DNA of 64,000 nt from an uncultured Clostridia bacterium (GTDB lineage Bacteria; Bacillota; Clostridia; Oscillospirales; Ruminococcaceae): NCBI GenBank assembly GCA_946567425.1, contig CAMNXF010000007.1, positions 1 to 64,000 on the forward strand, given 5' to 3'. The position numbers and the translations under genes are program-made. This document shows positions 44,424-53,962 of this stretch, one piece after another (position 1 is the stretch's first letter; every line of letters begins with the position of its first letter). The notes under the pieces were generated by a model. The model ran no database searches. It was not told the DNA's origin and saw only the letters and a list, made by a program, of their open reading frames with translations.

Positions 44424-46186
44424 TTGTCCTGTCCTTTGATAAGCGACAGCAGTCTCTGCGCCGCCCTGTCTGTAGTATATATATCGTTTCCTATGTCAAT
44501 GCCCTTTTCGCGCAGTCTATGCGACAGGCGCGTTATCTGCGGCACGTCAAGTCCTATAGCGACAAGCTCGTCCGTGCGCTCGAAAACCTTGTCCGTTTCA
44601 TCGTAGCAGAACACCTTGCCCTTGTTCATCACAAGCACCTTTGTCGCGAATTTCACGATGTCCTCCATGGAATGGGAAACCAGCAGCACCGTTTTACCCG
44701 ACTGCTCGTGATAGCGCTTTATCAGTGACAAAATCGTATCTCTACCCTTGGGATCGAGACCCGCAGCGGGTTCGTCGAGTATCAACACCTTGGGGTCCAT
44801 TGCAAGAACACCCGCAAGAGCCACTCTCCGCTGCTGTCCGCCCGACAGCTCGAACGGGGATTTTTCCAGTAAATGGGAGATACCCATACTCTCGGCTGCC
44901 GATTTTACGCGTGCGTCAAGCTCGTCGCCCGAAAGCCCCATATTTTTCGGTCCGTAGGCGATATCCTTGGCTACCGTTTCCTCGAAAAGCTGATGCTCGG
45001 AGTACTGAAAGACTATACCGACCTTGAAGCGGATATCGCGGATATTCGCGTCCTTACCCCAAATATCCTTGCCGTCAATGAAAACAAGCCCCGAAGTAGG
45101 CTTCACCAGACCATTCAAGTGTTGTATCAGCGTGGATTTTCCACTGCCCGTATGCCCTATAATGCCGACGAACTCCGCTTTTTTTACCGTTAAGTTAACA
45201 TTGTCAACAGCGGTTTTTTCGAACGGCGTGCCTATGCTGTATTTATAGGTAAGATTTTCCAACCGAGCCGCCTCTTCCCCGATGTCGACTATCTTTGCGG
45301 CGACCGTCTTGGCCATGTCGGCGGTTCTGCTTTTAAGGGGCAGCATTTCTATTGCCGCTGCGCACTCGTCCTCGAAAATAATTTCCTCGGAAATACTTAC
45401 GCCGCATTTACGCAGCATTCCGCACAGCTCCGTAACCTGCGGAACGTCGAGACCTACCGACCGAAGCTCGTCCGCGCGTGCGAAAATTTTCCGCGGAACG
45501 TCGTCCATAAGCACCGAGCCTTTATCCATAACGACGACTCGATCCGCCTGCGCCGCCTCGTCCATATAATGCGTTATCAGAATAACGGTTATGCCCTTTT
45601 CCCTGTTGAGCCGCTTTATAGTTTTCATGACCTCGCGTCTGCCCTTCGGGTCGAGCATTGCGGTCGGTTCGTCCATGACAATACAGCGCGGCTGCATGGC
45701 GATTATGCCCGCGATCGCGATACGCTGCTTTTGTCCGCCCGAAAGCTGATGCGGCGCGTGTTCGCGGAATTCGTACATATCCACTTGCTTTAGTGCGTCG
45801 TCAACGCGGACGCGTATTTCCTCAGGCGGCACGCCGAGGTTTTCGGGCGCGAACGCCACGTCCTCCTCGACTATCGTCGCGACAAGCTGATTGTCGGGGT
45901 TCTGGAACACCATTCCTACCGTCTGCCGTATATCGAACAGCCTGTCCTCGTCCGCCGTGTCTATCCTGTCTACCGTAACTTTTCCCGAGGTCGGGGTGAG
46001 TATCGCGTTGAAGTGCTTCGCAAGCGTCGACTTTCCGCAGCCGTTATGCCCGAGCACCGCCAGAAACTGCCCCTCGGGAACGCTAAGACTGACGTTCCGC
46101 AGTGCCGCCGACTGCTCGATTATCTTGCCGTCGTCGTCGCGGAGAATATAGTCATAGCACAGATTTTCCGTTTTTATAATGTCCAA
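44420..46186 (-). CDS. ecfA: fused EcfA-EcfA' ATPase of an ECF transporter
   Basis: 588 residues from a TTG behind AAGAGG. Two complete ABC ATPase halves lie in one chain. The first (about 1-285) has Walker [10 protein letters not shown], signature [13 protein letters not shown] and Walker [14 protein letters not shown]. The second (about 295-588), starting [20 protein letters not shown], has [22 protein letters not shown] and [13 protein letters not shown]. Normally ecfA1 and ecfA2 are separate adjacent genes. The order (ATPases, ecfT, truA) is the usual Firmicute one. It lies 34 bases after a small hypothetical gene. Confidence 0.92.
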   Translation of the reverse strand: MDIIKTENLCYDYILRDDDGKIIEQSAALRNVSLSVPEGQFLAVLGHNGCGKSTLAKHFNAILTPTSGKVTVDRIDTADEDRLFDIRQTVGMVFQNPDNQLVATIVEEDVAFAPENLGVPPEEIRVRVDDALKQVDMYEFREHAPHQLSGGQKQRIAIAGIIAMQPRCIVMDEPTAMLDPKGRREVMKTIKRLNREKGITVILITHYMDEAAQADRVVVMDKGSVLMDDVPRKIFARADELRSVGLDVPQVTELCGMLRKCGVSISEEIIFEDECAAAIEMLPLKSRTADMAKTVAAKIVDIGEEAARLENLTYKYSIGTPFEKTAVDNVNLTVKKAEFVGIIGHTGSGKSTLIQHLNGLVKPTSGLVFIDGKDIWGKDANIRDIRFKVGIVFQYSEHQLFEETVAKDIAYGPKNMGLSGDELDARVKSAAESMGISHLLEKSPFELSGGQQRRVALAGVLAMDPKVLILDEPAAGLDPKGRDTILSLIKRYHEQSGKTVLLVSHSMEDIVKFATKVLVMNKGKVFCYDETDKVFERTDELVAIGLDVPQITRLSHRLREKGIDIGNDIYTTDRAAQRLLSLIKGQDK

Positions 46187-46220
46187 ATTCTCATTCCTCT
46201 TTTGTTCCGTCTTTATTTGT

Positions 46221-46682
46221 TTAAAGAACAACCTCTGTCATATTTCCGTCGTCGTCGATATAAAGGAAACCGCCAAGATCACCATACATCAGCAGAAGAT
46301 ACGGGCTGATACTGTACCAGCCGTCATAATCGCCGAGTACGTTCCCGAGTTCCCCCGAAACATATATCTCAAACGTTTCCGGACTGCCCATCAGAAAGCA
46401 TATCCATACCATTTGGCTGCTCAGCTCGTCCGCGGAGACTTCCATGTGCTCGGAAAAACACTCGAGATCAAGCCGACCTGCATTCATAAAAGGCATTTCG
46501 TTAAGAATACCATTAAGCATTTCCGTAGCGTTTTCATCGGAAAATGTGTATTTTTCCGCGAAGTTTTCGACACATTCGGCAATGCGCGCCTTTTCTTTTA
46601 CTACGCTGCGTTCCCATGCGGCTTTTTTGTGTAACTCGCGCAGCTCGTTCATTCTTGCGCGCTGCTCTTCCGTCAAGCCCAT
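46221..46682 (-). CDS. hypothetical acidic protein heading the ecf operon
   Basis: 153 residues from the ATG at 46682 (AGAAAGGGAG upstream; the longer frame to 46781 runs into the promoter). It has an N-terminal coiled region ([30 protein letters not shown]), then a mixed domain ending [25 protein letters not shown]. No family recognised. The consensus-like promoter directly upstream suggests that it and the ECF genes form one transcript. Confidence 0.65.
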   Translation of the reverse strand: MGLTEEQRARMNELRELHKKAAWERSVVKEKARIAECVENFAEKYTFSDENATEMLNGILNEMPFMNAGRLDLECFSEHMEVSADELSSQMVWICFLMGSPETFEIYVSGELGNVLGDYDGWYSISPYLLLMYGDLGGFLYIDDDGNMTEVVL

Positions 46683-46721
46683 TACCGTTTCTCCCTTTCT
46701 GCATACAGCCATACATTTTAT

Positions 46722-46751
46722 ATTATACACCAAAGGATACATATAAGTCAA
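46722..46751 (-). promoter_or_regulatory. promoter of the ecf-truA operon
   Basis: TTGACT (46746-46751), 18-base spacer, TATAAT (46722-46727) on the minus strand. Confidence 0.75.
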
Positions 46752-46762
46752 GTGAAAATTTG

Positions 46763-46790
46763 ATAAAAAAAGAGCCGACAACGCGGCTCT
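46763..46790 (-). terminator. terminator of the long ruv operon
   Basis: AGAGCCG (46771-46777) with CGGCTCT (46784-46790), followed on the minus strand by a T-run. It lies ten bases after the methyltransferase stop. Confidence 0.8.
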
Positions 46791-46799
46791 TATGTAATA

Positions 46800-47666
46800 T
46801 CAATTAAAACTTACTATCGCGGTACTTCCGCAAGGCAGCGGCATACCCGTCTGCTTTACAGGCAGACCTATCTCCTCGGACAGCACCTCTATCGGGAAAC
46901 GCTTTCCGACAGTCATTTGCAGCAGATAGCTCATTACCGAAGCGGACAGCCCCGTGGTGTATGAGTTCAGCAGCACGAACAGCGGCTTGTCCGACAGCAG
47001 CGCCGTAATGTCCTCCATTAAGCCGAAAATGCTGTCCTCGAGCTTCCACATCTCGCCGTTCGTTCCGCGTCCGTAGCTCGGAGGATCGAGGATAACGCCG
47101 TCGTAGCGTGTACCGCGGCGTATTTCGCGGCGAATGAATTTGTTAGCGTCGTCAACTATCCAGCGGATAGGCTTATCGTCAAGCCCCGAGAGCTTTGCGT
47201 TGGTGCGCGCCCAATCGATCATTCCCTTTACTGCGTCGCAGTGGCAGACGCTCGCTCCCGCCGCCGCGCAAGCCAAAGTCGCGCCGCCCGTGTACGCAAA
47301 CAGGTTCAGCACGTTTATCGGACGCTCCGCCGCGCGTATAATATCGCCGCAGTAATCCCAGTTGACCGCCTGTTCGGGGAACAGCCCCGTGTGCTTGAAC
47401 CCCGTGGGCTTCACCATAAACCGCAATCCGCCGTAGCTTATCTGCCAGCTCTCGGGGAGCTTGCGGCGGTAATCCCACGAACCGCCCCCCGATGATGAGC
47501 GGATATACTGTGCGTGCGCCGTTCCCCATTCAACGGCTTCGCCCTCATTTTTCCAGATTATCTGCGGATCGGGACGAATCAAAGTAACGTCACCCCACCG
47601 CTCCAGCCGCTCGCCGTCGGCAGTGTCAATAAGTTCATAGTCTATCCAGTTTTTGGAAACCCTCAT
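46800..47666 (-). CDS. class I SAM-dependent methyltransferase, RlmI/RlmK-like
   Basis: 288 residues. SAM-binding loop VLNLFAYTGGATLACAAAGA (about 117-136), then HCDAVKGMIDWARTNAKLSG, and the catalytic DPPSYGRG (about 193-200) typical of base-methylating rRNA enzymes. The N-terminal PUA domain of RlmI/RlmK is missing, replaced by a short beta region. The target is likely rRNA (inference). Its ATG overlaps the stop of the preceding small gene, and a terminator follows. Confidence 0.82.
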   Translation of the reverse strand: MRVSKNWIDYELIDTADGERLERWGDVTLIRPDPQIIWKNEGEAVEWGTAHAQYIRSSSGGGSWDYRRKLPESWQISYGGLRFMVKPTGFKHTGLFPEQAVNWDYCGDIIRAAERPINVLNLFAYTGGATLACAAAGASVCHCDAVKGMIDWARTNAKLSGLDDKPIRWIVDDANKFIRREIRRGTRYDGVILDPPSYGRGTNGEMWKLEDSIFGLMEDITALLSDKPLFVLLNSYTTGLSASVMSYLLQMTVGKRFPIEVLSEEIGLPVKQTGMPLPCGSTAIVSFN

Positions 47667-48043
47667 AAAATACCTCTAAATATTTCTTCTTTGTTGTCCT
47701 CCACAAACTCCATAAGCAACTCGCCAAGCGACGGTTCAAAATCGTAATATGCGTTATCGACCGTTTCGTAGCCGTCCTCGTCACCGTCGTCTCGCTCCTT
47801 TTCCTCCAATGCTTTTTGAAAATTGTCGGCAATCTCCTTATACCCGATAAGATTTATCGCGGAGATAAGCTCCTCGGGAACAGTTTCGGGATAGCAGTCA
47901 AAATATCCGCTGTGACCGCCGCTCTGCATTTCCGCATCATACCAAAAGCACAACACAGCCGCCCGCTGAATTTCGGACAGCTTGTCCTTCCTTGTTACCT
48001 CATCTATAAACCTGTTCCAACGCTTGTCTTTTTCAGATAACAT
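47663..48043 (-). CDS. small acidic protein, DMP19/DUF4375-like
   Basis: 126 residues. The pattern AAVLCFWYDAEMQSGGHSGYFD, then PEELISAINLIGYKEIADNFQKAL, then an acidic linker and FEPSLGELLMEFVEDNKEEIF resembles DMP19 (DUF4375) proteins, which are helical and sometimes occur among immunity-type genes. The match is by eye. It overlaps the methyltransferase start by four bases and lies 14 bases behind the Nudix gene. Confidence 0.55.
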   Translation of the reverse strand: MLSEKDKRWNRFIDEVTRKDKLSEIQRAAVLCFWYDAEMQSGGHSGYFDCYPETVPEELISAINLIGYKEIADNFQKALEEKERDDGDEDGYETVDNAYYDFEPSLGELLMEFVEDNKEEIFRGIL

Positions 48044-48057
48044 TTCATCCTCCTAAT

Positions 48058-49017
48058 TTACAAAACAGCCGCTCTCCCGTCCGGAAATTCGCCCTCCCAA
48101 CCGCACGGAAAATAACCATCACGATAAATGTCAAGCAGTTCGGTGAAAAATCCCGTTATGTTCAACGCCTTTTCCACCGCCGCCCAACACAAATCGCGCT
48201 TTACCATATCGACGCTCTCCTCGTCGAGAGAGCTTTCTTCTTCAAGACCGGCACGCGCTCTGAAAGCTTGCCATTCACGCCAAATATCGCCGTCCAAAGC
48301 CATTGAAACTGTCTCAAAAATACTGTCAACCGCGTCATCGCCGATCATCTTCTCCGCCATTTTCTCCAAAAGACAGGCATGCGGCTCCCATACTTTTAAA
48401 TAATCTGCGTTCCAGTTGTCAAAAGCGTCATACACCGAACGCACAAGCAGATATTTCTCCGTCGGAACGCTGCTGTTTTTGAACCACTTAATCGACCTTA
48501 CCTCCTCGATAAAACGTTCGGAAACGCTCCGTTTAAAATACTCGTCCAACAGCGCGTACGAAACGCTTCCCTTAGGGTGAACAAGTTTTATCGCATCCTC
48601 GGCAGCGACCCACTCCGCGCTGTCGACCTCACCCGAAAGGGTCAGCTCTGCATTATCAGCATGGGCAATAAACCCTATCATCATCATTCCTTTCTTCTCG
48701 AACCAATATGTTCCGACAAGACGGCTGTCCGTAAGCTCGATTCCTATTTCTTCCGCGACCTCGCGGCGCGCGGTCTCCTCGGCGCTCTCGCCGGGCTTGA
48801 CGTATCCCGAAACGAGCACGCGGTGTTCCGTCGACATATAGTCCTGCTGCAACAGCGCAACCTCGCCGTATTCATTAACGACGAGCACTATCACTGCGCT
48901 TGAAAACATATCGAACCACGGTCGTCCGCAGCGTTCGCAGAACGGCACGTCTCCTTCGTCGCCAATAGGCTTCGTTATCAGCCTTTCCCCGCATTCAGGG
49001 CAGAATTTGAATTTCAT
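48058..49017 (-). CDS. Nudix hydrolase with zinc ribbon and long C-terminal extension
   Basis: 319 residues; the ATG overlaps the preceding stop (ATGA). An N-terminal zinc ribbon (CPECG...CERCGRP) and a perfect Nudix box, GYVKPGESAEETARREVAEE (about 73-92), make residues 1-165 resemble NudC-type NAD(H)/nucleotide pyrophosphatases. Residues about 170-319 are a second, unassigned helical region (WNADYLKVWEPHACLLEKMAE, KRDLCWAAVEKALNITGFFT, ending FPCGWEGEFPDGRAAVL) that reads like a separate family fused on. It lies in the accessory part of the ruv operon. Confidence 0.75.
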   Translation of the reverse strand: MKFKFCPECGERLITKPIGDEGDVPFCERCGRPWFDMFSSAVIVLVVNEYGEVALLQQDYMSTEHRVLVSGYVKPGESAEETARREVAEEIGIELTDSRLVGTYWFEKKGMMMIGFIAHADNAELTLSGEVDSAEWVAAEDAIKLVHPKGSVSYALLDEYFKRSVSERFIEEVRSIKWFKNSSVPTEKYLLVRSVYDAFDNWNADYLKVWEPHACLLEKMAEKMIGDDAVDSIFETVSMALDGDIWREWQAFRARAGLEEESSLDEESVDMVKRDLCWAAVEKALNITGFFTELLDIYRDGYFPCGWEGEFPDGRAAVL

Positions 49018-49709
49018 ATACACTCACTCTCCCATTTTCTTAAAAACAAAAGCTGCTCTTCTGTGTGAAACCAATGCTCGCCGTTCTCAAACACTGTTAG
49101 TCCACAACCGTTTTTATCACAAAAATTTTTGACTGTTTCTATATGCGTAAGGTTATCGTTTTCCGCATACAAAATTTTGGTCGGAAGGTTCCATGTGCCT
49201 ATCGGATTTTCGCATGCATATCGGTAATACTTATAGTTAAGCGTCTCGCCGAAATCAGTCTGAATAATCTTTTGCTGCTTAAGCTCGTTCTCGGAAACGC
49301 CCGCCCACCTTATCATATTTTCGATAAGCGCTTTCATGTCCAACACAGGAGACACAAAAAGACAATTTTGTAAAACGTCTCCTCCGAAAGCAATCATAGA
49401 AAACCACGCACCGATGCTTACCGCATACAGTGAAATGCTGCTCCAGCGCAATTTAGCGTAATTCATTGCCTCACGTAGGATAGGCACAGCCTCCCAGGGG
49501 GTGCAATCGGCACGATTTGGAAGATCAAATGCCAACACCTGATATCCCTTTATACAGGCTGTCTTTGCAAACTCTACCGCTTCCTCATTGCTGCCATATC
49601 TCCCATGAACATACAGATATACTCTGTCCGAAAAAAACCCATATAAACGCGCGGAAAATTTATCGGTTATACTCAACACTTCGGATTTCAGACAGGTAAT
49701 ATTGCTCAT
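49014..49709 (-). CDS. alpha/beta-hydrolase fold protein
   Basis: 231 residues. Strand and loop YLYVHGRYGS, nucleophile elbow YAVSIGAWF (AxSxG instead of GxSxG), late acid LYAENDNLTHIE and histidine FENGEHWFHTEE fit a serine hydrolase triad (Ser about 98, Asp about 184, His about 211). No signal peptide, so it is cytoplasmic. The substrate is unknown. It precedes the Nudix gene with a four-base overlap. Confidence 0.75.
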   Translation of the reverse strand: MSNITCLKSEVLSITDKFSARLYGFFSDRVYLYVHGRYGSNEEAVEFAKTACIKGYQVLAFDLPNRADCTPWEAVPILREAMNYAKLRWSSISLYAVSIGAWFSMIAFGGDVLQNCLFVSPVLDMKALIENMIRWAGVSENELKQQKIIQTDFGETLNYKYYRYACENPIGTWNLPTKILYAENDNLTHIETVKNFCDKNGCGLTVFENGEHWFHTEEQLLFLRKWESECI

Positions 49710-49793
49710 AATCCTTATTCTCCTAATAATAGATAAAAAACAAGCACAAAATTCTTTCGATTACGTTCCGAGTCAAGCTTTGAAACGAATAGC

Positions 49794-50369
49794 TCACCTC
49801 AATATTTCCTCGTTCGCGTGACCGTAATGTATTGTCACGGGAGCATAGCTTAATATCTTCTCCCAATCCCGCTGCAATGCCGTATTGTTTTCATACGCGC
49901 CGATAAATTCAAACGGCTCGAGATCTCCGACAAAGCAATTTCCGTCGTCCAGAATAACGGCGGCGCCGTCGCTGCTATGACTTTTTGTCGAGATTATCCC
50001 GCCGCTTATTCCAAGCCCGCGGAGAAATGCCCGGCTGTCCTCGCAGGCGATAACAACGGCTTTACTTTCGTCAATCGGCTTGTAATTCAGCCGTGGTTCA
50101 CGTTGAAATATCTCGTCAGAAAAGTGAACATATTCCGACTGATGCTTCATCAGCAGCAATTTCACGCCAAGCTCCGTCAGTTCGCTTATCAGCCCAATGT
50201 GATCGGGGTGGTAGTGCGTAGCGAAAACGTATTTTATATCTGCGACGGATATTCCACTTTTCTTTATTTCTTTGTAAAACGCGTAAAGTGTCCCCGAGTA
50301 ATCGGTATCAATAAGCAATCCGTTGATAAAGTAGGTGTTTGTGCTTCCGTATTTCAGTTTTGTTATCAT
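49794..50369 (-). CDS. metallo-beta-lactamase-fold hydrolase
   Basis: 191 residues: THYHPDHIGL (about 51-60) is the HxHxDH metal motif, with a further Asp in FVGDLEPFEF and His in TIHYGHANEE. The opening NTYFINGLLIDTDYSG is typical. Small-molecule thioesterase, lactonase or phosphodiesterase roles are all possible. It lies in the accessory tail of the ruv operon, 27 bases behind the upstream gene. Confidence 0.8.
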   Translation of the reverse strand: MITKLKYGSTNTYFINGLLIDTDYSGTLYAFYKEIKKSGISVADIKYVFATHYHPDHIGLISELTELGVKLLLMKHQSEYVHFSDEIFQREPRLNYKPIDESKAVVIACEDSRAFLRGLGISGGIISTKSHSSDGAAVILDDGNCFVGDLEPFEFIGAYENNTALQRDWEKILSYAPVTIHYGHANEEILR

Positions 50370-50396
50370 TTTTCCCTCCTGCTTTGCGGAACGCTC

Positions 50397-50897
50397 TCAA
50401 TTATTGCAAATATGGCAGCCGAAACAGGACAGCAGCGCTCCGTGCTTTTCGCATCTCGGAAAATCGCATAATACGGGGTCGTTCTTATCAGCCGCCAATA
50501 TCCATTCTCCCAACGCGTTTGAGAGAACACACTCGGCGGTTAACTTTGAGATCATCTCCGAAAATTGTTGCAGGACAGGAAAAAGCATTTTCTCATCGGG
50601 CGCATAATCCAAATTTTTCCAATCAATTCTGTTTTGCGCAAGCTCAACGGTTTTCAGCATAAATTGACGGTTTTCCTCGAAACGCTCAATATTCCACGGC
50701 ATTTCGCGAATATCAAAGCCTACCGTTCCAATACCTACCTTGCTTTGATCCTTTTCCGCAAGCCACACAATAAGCCGCCTTTCGTCAACGGTCTGCGCGA
50801 GCCGCGAGCCGCTCAGCACAAGCACGTCGATTAACACGTCGGTCAAGCCGTTGCTCATGCATATCGTTTCGGAATTAAGAGCGATCATATTGCTCAC
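50397..50897 (-). CDS. hypothetical protein with Cys-rich C-terminus
   Basis: 166 residues from a GTG (50897) that overlaps the previous stop; GGGAG lies eight bases upstream. It is a mixed alpha/beta protein (LTDVLIDVLVLSGSRLAQTVDERRLIVWLAEK near the start), helical in the middle, and ends CDFPRCEKHGALLSCFGCHICNN with five Cys, which could bind a metal. No family recognised. Confidence 0.6.
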   Translation of the reverse strand: MSNMIALNSETICMSNGLTDVLIDVLVLSGSRLAQTVDERRLIVWLAEKDQSKVGIGTVGFDIREMPWNIERFEENRQFMLKTVELAQNRIDWKNLDYAPDEKMLFPVLQQFSEMISKLTAECVLSNALGEWILAADKNDPVLCDFPRCEKHGALLSCFGCHICNN

Positions 50898-51310
50898 CGT
50901 TCGTACTCCCTTAATATTTCCTTTAAAACCTTGATAAATGGCAGCAATGCCGTTTGATCCGCATCAAACTCAAACTCCATCGTGTGCGTAAAATTCGTGA
51001 TAGTGCCGCAAACAGTGATCTGGCCCGTCTTTTCCATTATAAGCTCGATCTTCTGTTCATAGCCTATAAGGCTTTCCAGCTTTACGTAATTGCGCTTAAA
51101 AGCATACATTTCATCAACTTCGTCCGCGAATTGCCAAATCTGCTTGACGTCGCACTCAAAGTCGCCGACACCTGCAAATTTGCCGTTCATGCTTTGAACG
51201 TTCAAATCAAACAAAGAATTGTACTGATTTCCTCTTGCAGCCTCCTCGGGCCAGCACTTGAAATTCGCTATTTCAAGGAAGTTTTCGCCAAATTCAAGCC
51301 GCGCGTTCAT
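50894..51310 (-). CDS. small beta-rich protein, WapI immunity-like (tentative)
   Basis: 138 residues. Its start (GGAGGATATTTGATT then ATG) is inside the end of ruvB's ribosome-bound region, three bases after the ruvB stop. The pattern FAGVGDFECDVKQIWQFADEV, YVKLESLIG, ITVCGTITNFTHTMEFEFDADQTALLPFI resembles WapI-like immunity proteins of contact-dependent toxin systems. No matching toxin is in the window, so this is a family resemblance only. Confidence 0.5.
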   Translation of the reverse strand: MNARLEFGENFLEIANFKCWPEEAARGNQYNSLFDLNVQSMNGKFAGVGDFECDVKQIWQFADEVDEMYAFKRNYVKLESLIGYEQKIELIMEKTGQITVCGTITNFTHTMEFEFDADQTALLPFIKVLKEILREYER

Positions 51311-51312
51311 AA

Positions 51313-52368
51313 TCAAATATCCTCCAGAGTCTGCTGTCCGTCCTGCAAAATGCCGAGGTGACGGTAAGCGAGCGAGGTCGCGACACGTCCGCGCGGCGTT
51401 TTCGCGACAAACCCGAGCTGCATAAGATACGGCTCGCACACGTCCTCAAGCGTGACCGCCTCCTCGTTCAGCGCGGACGCGAGTGTGGAAAGCCCAACGG
51501 GACCGCCGTTGTAGCCCTTTATCATCATTTCGAGCATACGCCTGTCAAGGCTGTCAAGCCCAAGCTCATCTATTTCCAGTTTTTGTAAGGCGATATCCGC
51601 TATCTCACGCGTTATCTTACCGTTGCCGAGAACCTCCGCGAAATCGCGGACGCGTTTAAGAAGACGGTTCGCGATACGGGGAGTGCCGCGCGAGCGCCGC
51701 GCGATCTCCATAGCGCCGTCCTTCATGCACGGTATTCCGAGTATGACCGCCGACCTCTGCACGATATTGCAGAGCTGCTCGTGAGTATACAGTTCCAGCC
51801 GCTGCACCACTCCGAAACGGTCGCGGAGCGGCGCGGAAAGCTGCCCCGAACGCGTTGTAGCCCCGATAAGCGTGAACTTAGGTAAGTCAATGCGGATAGA
51901 CCTCGCCGCAGGACCGTTTCCCATAACGATATCCAGCGCATAGTCCTCCATTGCGGGATAGAGGACTTCCTCCACCTGCCGCGAAAGCCGATGTATCTCG
52001 TCAATAAATAGCACGTCGTTCGCCTGTAGATTCGTCAACAGCGCCGCCAGATCGCCAGCCTTTTCGATAGCGGGACCCGACGTTATGCGGATATTCACGC
52101 CCATTTCTGCCGCGATAATGCACGACAGCGTGGTCTTTCCAAGTCCGGGAGGACCGTACAGAAGAACGTGGTCGAGACATTCCCCGCGCTTTTTCGCCGC
52201 CTCAATATATATTGCCATATTCTCCTTGACCTTGTCCTGTCCTATGTACTCGGCAAGGGTTTTCGGACGGAGCGTCAAGTCGGTCTCGCTGTCTGTTTCG
52301 TTAAATGACGGCTCGACAATGCGGTCGTTCGCGTTAAAATCGAACTCGCCGTTTGACATTTCTAACAT
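51313..52368 (-). CDS. ruvB: Holliday junction branch migration ATPase RuvB
   Basis: The hexameric motor (351 residues) that drives branch migration with RuvA. Walker [11 protein letters not shown] (about 70), Walker [15 protein letters not shown], sensor [21 protein letters not shown], arginine finger region [15 protein letters not shown], winged helix ending [15 protein letters not shown]. The ATG follows AAAGG. In the operon ruvC-ruvA-TPR-phosphatase-ruvB. Confidence 0.96.
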   Translation of the reverse strand: MLEMSNGEFDFNANDRIVEPSFNETDSETDLTLRPKTLAEYIGQDKVKENMAIYIEAAKKRGECLDHVLLYGPPGLGKTTLSCIIAAEMGVNIRITSGPAIEKAGDLAALLTNLQANDVLFIDEIHRLSRQVEEVLYPAMEDYALDIVMGNGPAARSIRIDLPKFTLIGATTRSGQLSAPLRDRFGVVQRLELYTHEQLCNIVQRSAVILGIPCMKDGAMEIARRSRGTPRIANRLLKRVRDFAEVLGNGKITREIADIALQKLEIDELGLDSLDRRMLEMMIKGYNGGPVGLSTLASALNEEAVTLEDVCEPYLMQLGFVAKTPRGRVATSLAYRHLGILQDGQQTLEDI

Positions 52369-52381
52369 TTCGGATTACCTT

Positions 52382-52963
52382 TCAGTTCTTATATTCTTTG
52401 TGAATTATCAATTCGATCTGATAATTCACCGGCGTATCTCCCTCAAAATCCAGCCGTATCACAAACGGCATGAAGTTCACTATCTTCTTAAAACATTCAA
52501 AATCATACTGCGGATAGTAATAATTCAGCATAGTTGAAAGCGCCGTGCCGTGCGTCGCCACCGCGATATTTTCACCCTCGTGCTCCGACAGCAGCTTTTT
52601 CAGAGTGCGGATGTTACGCTCCCGTACCTCGCGCAGACATTCTCCGTCCTCGATATGATAATCGAAATCCGCCCACTGCTTTTCAATAAACTCAAAGAAA
52701 TTATCGCCGTGCCAACCGCCCGCGCTGCGTTCCCGTAAGTCCTCATATATGTTTATCTTCAACCCGACAAGCTCCGCGAAATGCGAGACCGTATCGACCG
52801 CCCTTACATACGGGCTTGACGCTATGCAGGAGATTTCCCTGTCGGCAAGCAGCCGAGAAACCGCCATGCTGTCACGGCGGCCGTCGTCGGTGAGAGGTCT
52901 TGCGCGGCTGTCGCGAACCGTATTGTCCGACTGCGCGTGCCGTACAAAATAAACCTTGGTCAT
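52382..52963 (-). CDS. histidine phosphatase (phosphoglycerate-mutase-like)
   Basis: 193 residues. Catalytic RHAQ motif YFVRHAQSDNT (4-14), partner Glu in ERSAGGWHGDN, second His in VATHGTALS (about 136). It is shorter than glycolytic PGM and more like small-molecule or phosphoprotein phosphatases. Substrate unknown. It sits between the TPR gene and ruvB. Confidence 0.88.
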   Translation of the reverse strand: MTKVYFVRHAQSDNTVRDSRARPLTDDGRRDSMAVSRLLADREISCIASSPYVRAVDTVSHFAELVGLKINIYEDLRERSAGGWHGDNFFEFIEKQWADFDYHIEDGECLREVRERNIRTLKKLLSEHEGENIAVATHGTALSTMLNYYYPQYDFECFKKIVNFMPFVIRLDFEGDTPVNYQIELIIHKEYKN

Positions 52964-52990
52964 TTCAAATCTCCTTCTGAATATGACAAA

Positions 52991-53929
52991 TCAATTATCA
53001 AGAGCGTTACGTCCTCCCGAATGAACATCAGGTTTGTCGGACGGCTTTTCGATCTTGCGGAAATACATTGTCGGCAGATCGCCGCCCGTAAACTTTGTTT
53101 CATTAAAGCTTAGCATCGCGTTGATGCGTCGGTTAAGCTCGTCAGGATCTTTAAAGCCGCAAAGCTGCGACTTTCTGCACTCCTCCTCCGCTTTTTCGCG
53201 GTCGCCCTGAAGCGCGTAATAATCCGCAAGCTCCGCGTGACAAAGCGGGTGATTTTCGTTTATCTTGACAAGCTGCTGAAGCGTTTCAAAAGCCTCCGCG
53301 TCCTGCCCGCGGATAAGCTGTATCTGCGCTATACTGAAATACGAATAGCCGTTGTTCGGGTCGTAACGGAGCGCCTGTTCAAAGCAGTACAGCGCCTGAT
53401 CGAGCTTGCCGTCCGCAAAATACGCATGACCGAGCCGTGACTGCGCATCGGGGTTATCAGGAGAAAACTCGACCGATTTGCGGTAGCACCACAGCAGCTT
53501 GGATTCGTTGTCCATTGCCTCGTACAGGCGGATAAGCCATTCAACGCAGAACATCTGGTTCTGGCGCACGTCTGAATGCGCAAGAGCCTGCTGAAGATAC
53601 TCCTCAGCCTGCGGATATTTGCCGTCCATTATCGCGTAGATCCCTTTATAGGCGAGTTTTGCGGTCTCGTCGTGACGCATTATTTTAATTCCGTCCTTGC
53701 CGAGAGCGCGGATAGCGGCATTCCTTCTGTTGTGATAAGGCATCACGATATTCGCGAGTATAAATGTTATCAGCGACATAAGCGCCGCTATCCCGAACAT
53801 CCAGCCCACCGTACCCAGAAAAGGAATATCTTCGGGGTAATAAAAAAACATTATCGCAACGCCAACACCGCAGCCAACAATAAACATCAGCAGCGCATTT
53901 ATGCCTTTCTTATCTTTTTCATTTTTCAT
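52991..53929 (-). CDS. membrane-anchored TPR protein
   Basis: 312 residues: two N-terminal membrane helices (about 10-32 and 40-62), then about five tetratricopeptide repeats (for example KLAYKGIYAIMDGKYPQAEEYLQQAL, AQSRLGHAYFADGKLDQALYCFEQAL, SYFSIAQIQLIRGQDAEAFETLQQL, CHAELADYYALQGDREKAEEEC). It probably acts as a cytoplasmic scaffold at the membrane. Unusual inside a ruv operon. GGAGG lies 16 bases before the ATG. Confidence 0.82.
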   Translation of the reverse strand: MKNEKDKKGINALLMFIVGCGVGVAIMFFYYPEDIPFLGTVGWMFGIAALMSLITFILANIVMPYHNRRNAAIRALGKDGIKIMRHDETAKLAYKGIYAIMDGKYPQAEEYLQQALAHSDVRQNQMFCVEWLIRLYEAMDNESKLLWCYRKSVEFSPDNPDAQSRLGHAYFADGKLDQALYCFEQALRYDPNNGYSYFSIAQIQLIRGQDAEAFETLQQLVKINENHPLCHAELADYYALQGDREKAEEECRKSQLCGFKDPDELNRRINAMLSFNETKFTGGDLPTMYFRKIEKPSDKPDVHSGGRNALDN

Positions 53930-53962
53930 CGTTGTTATGTAATAACCTCCTTACGCTCGTTG

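Noticed and set aside
50894-51310. Complete contact-dependent toxin-immunity system
   Set aside because: Only an immunity-like protein is seen; no toxin with polymorphic C-terminus is encoded nearby.
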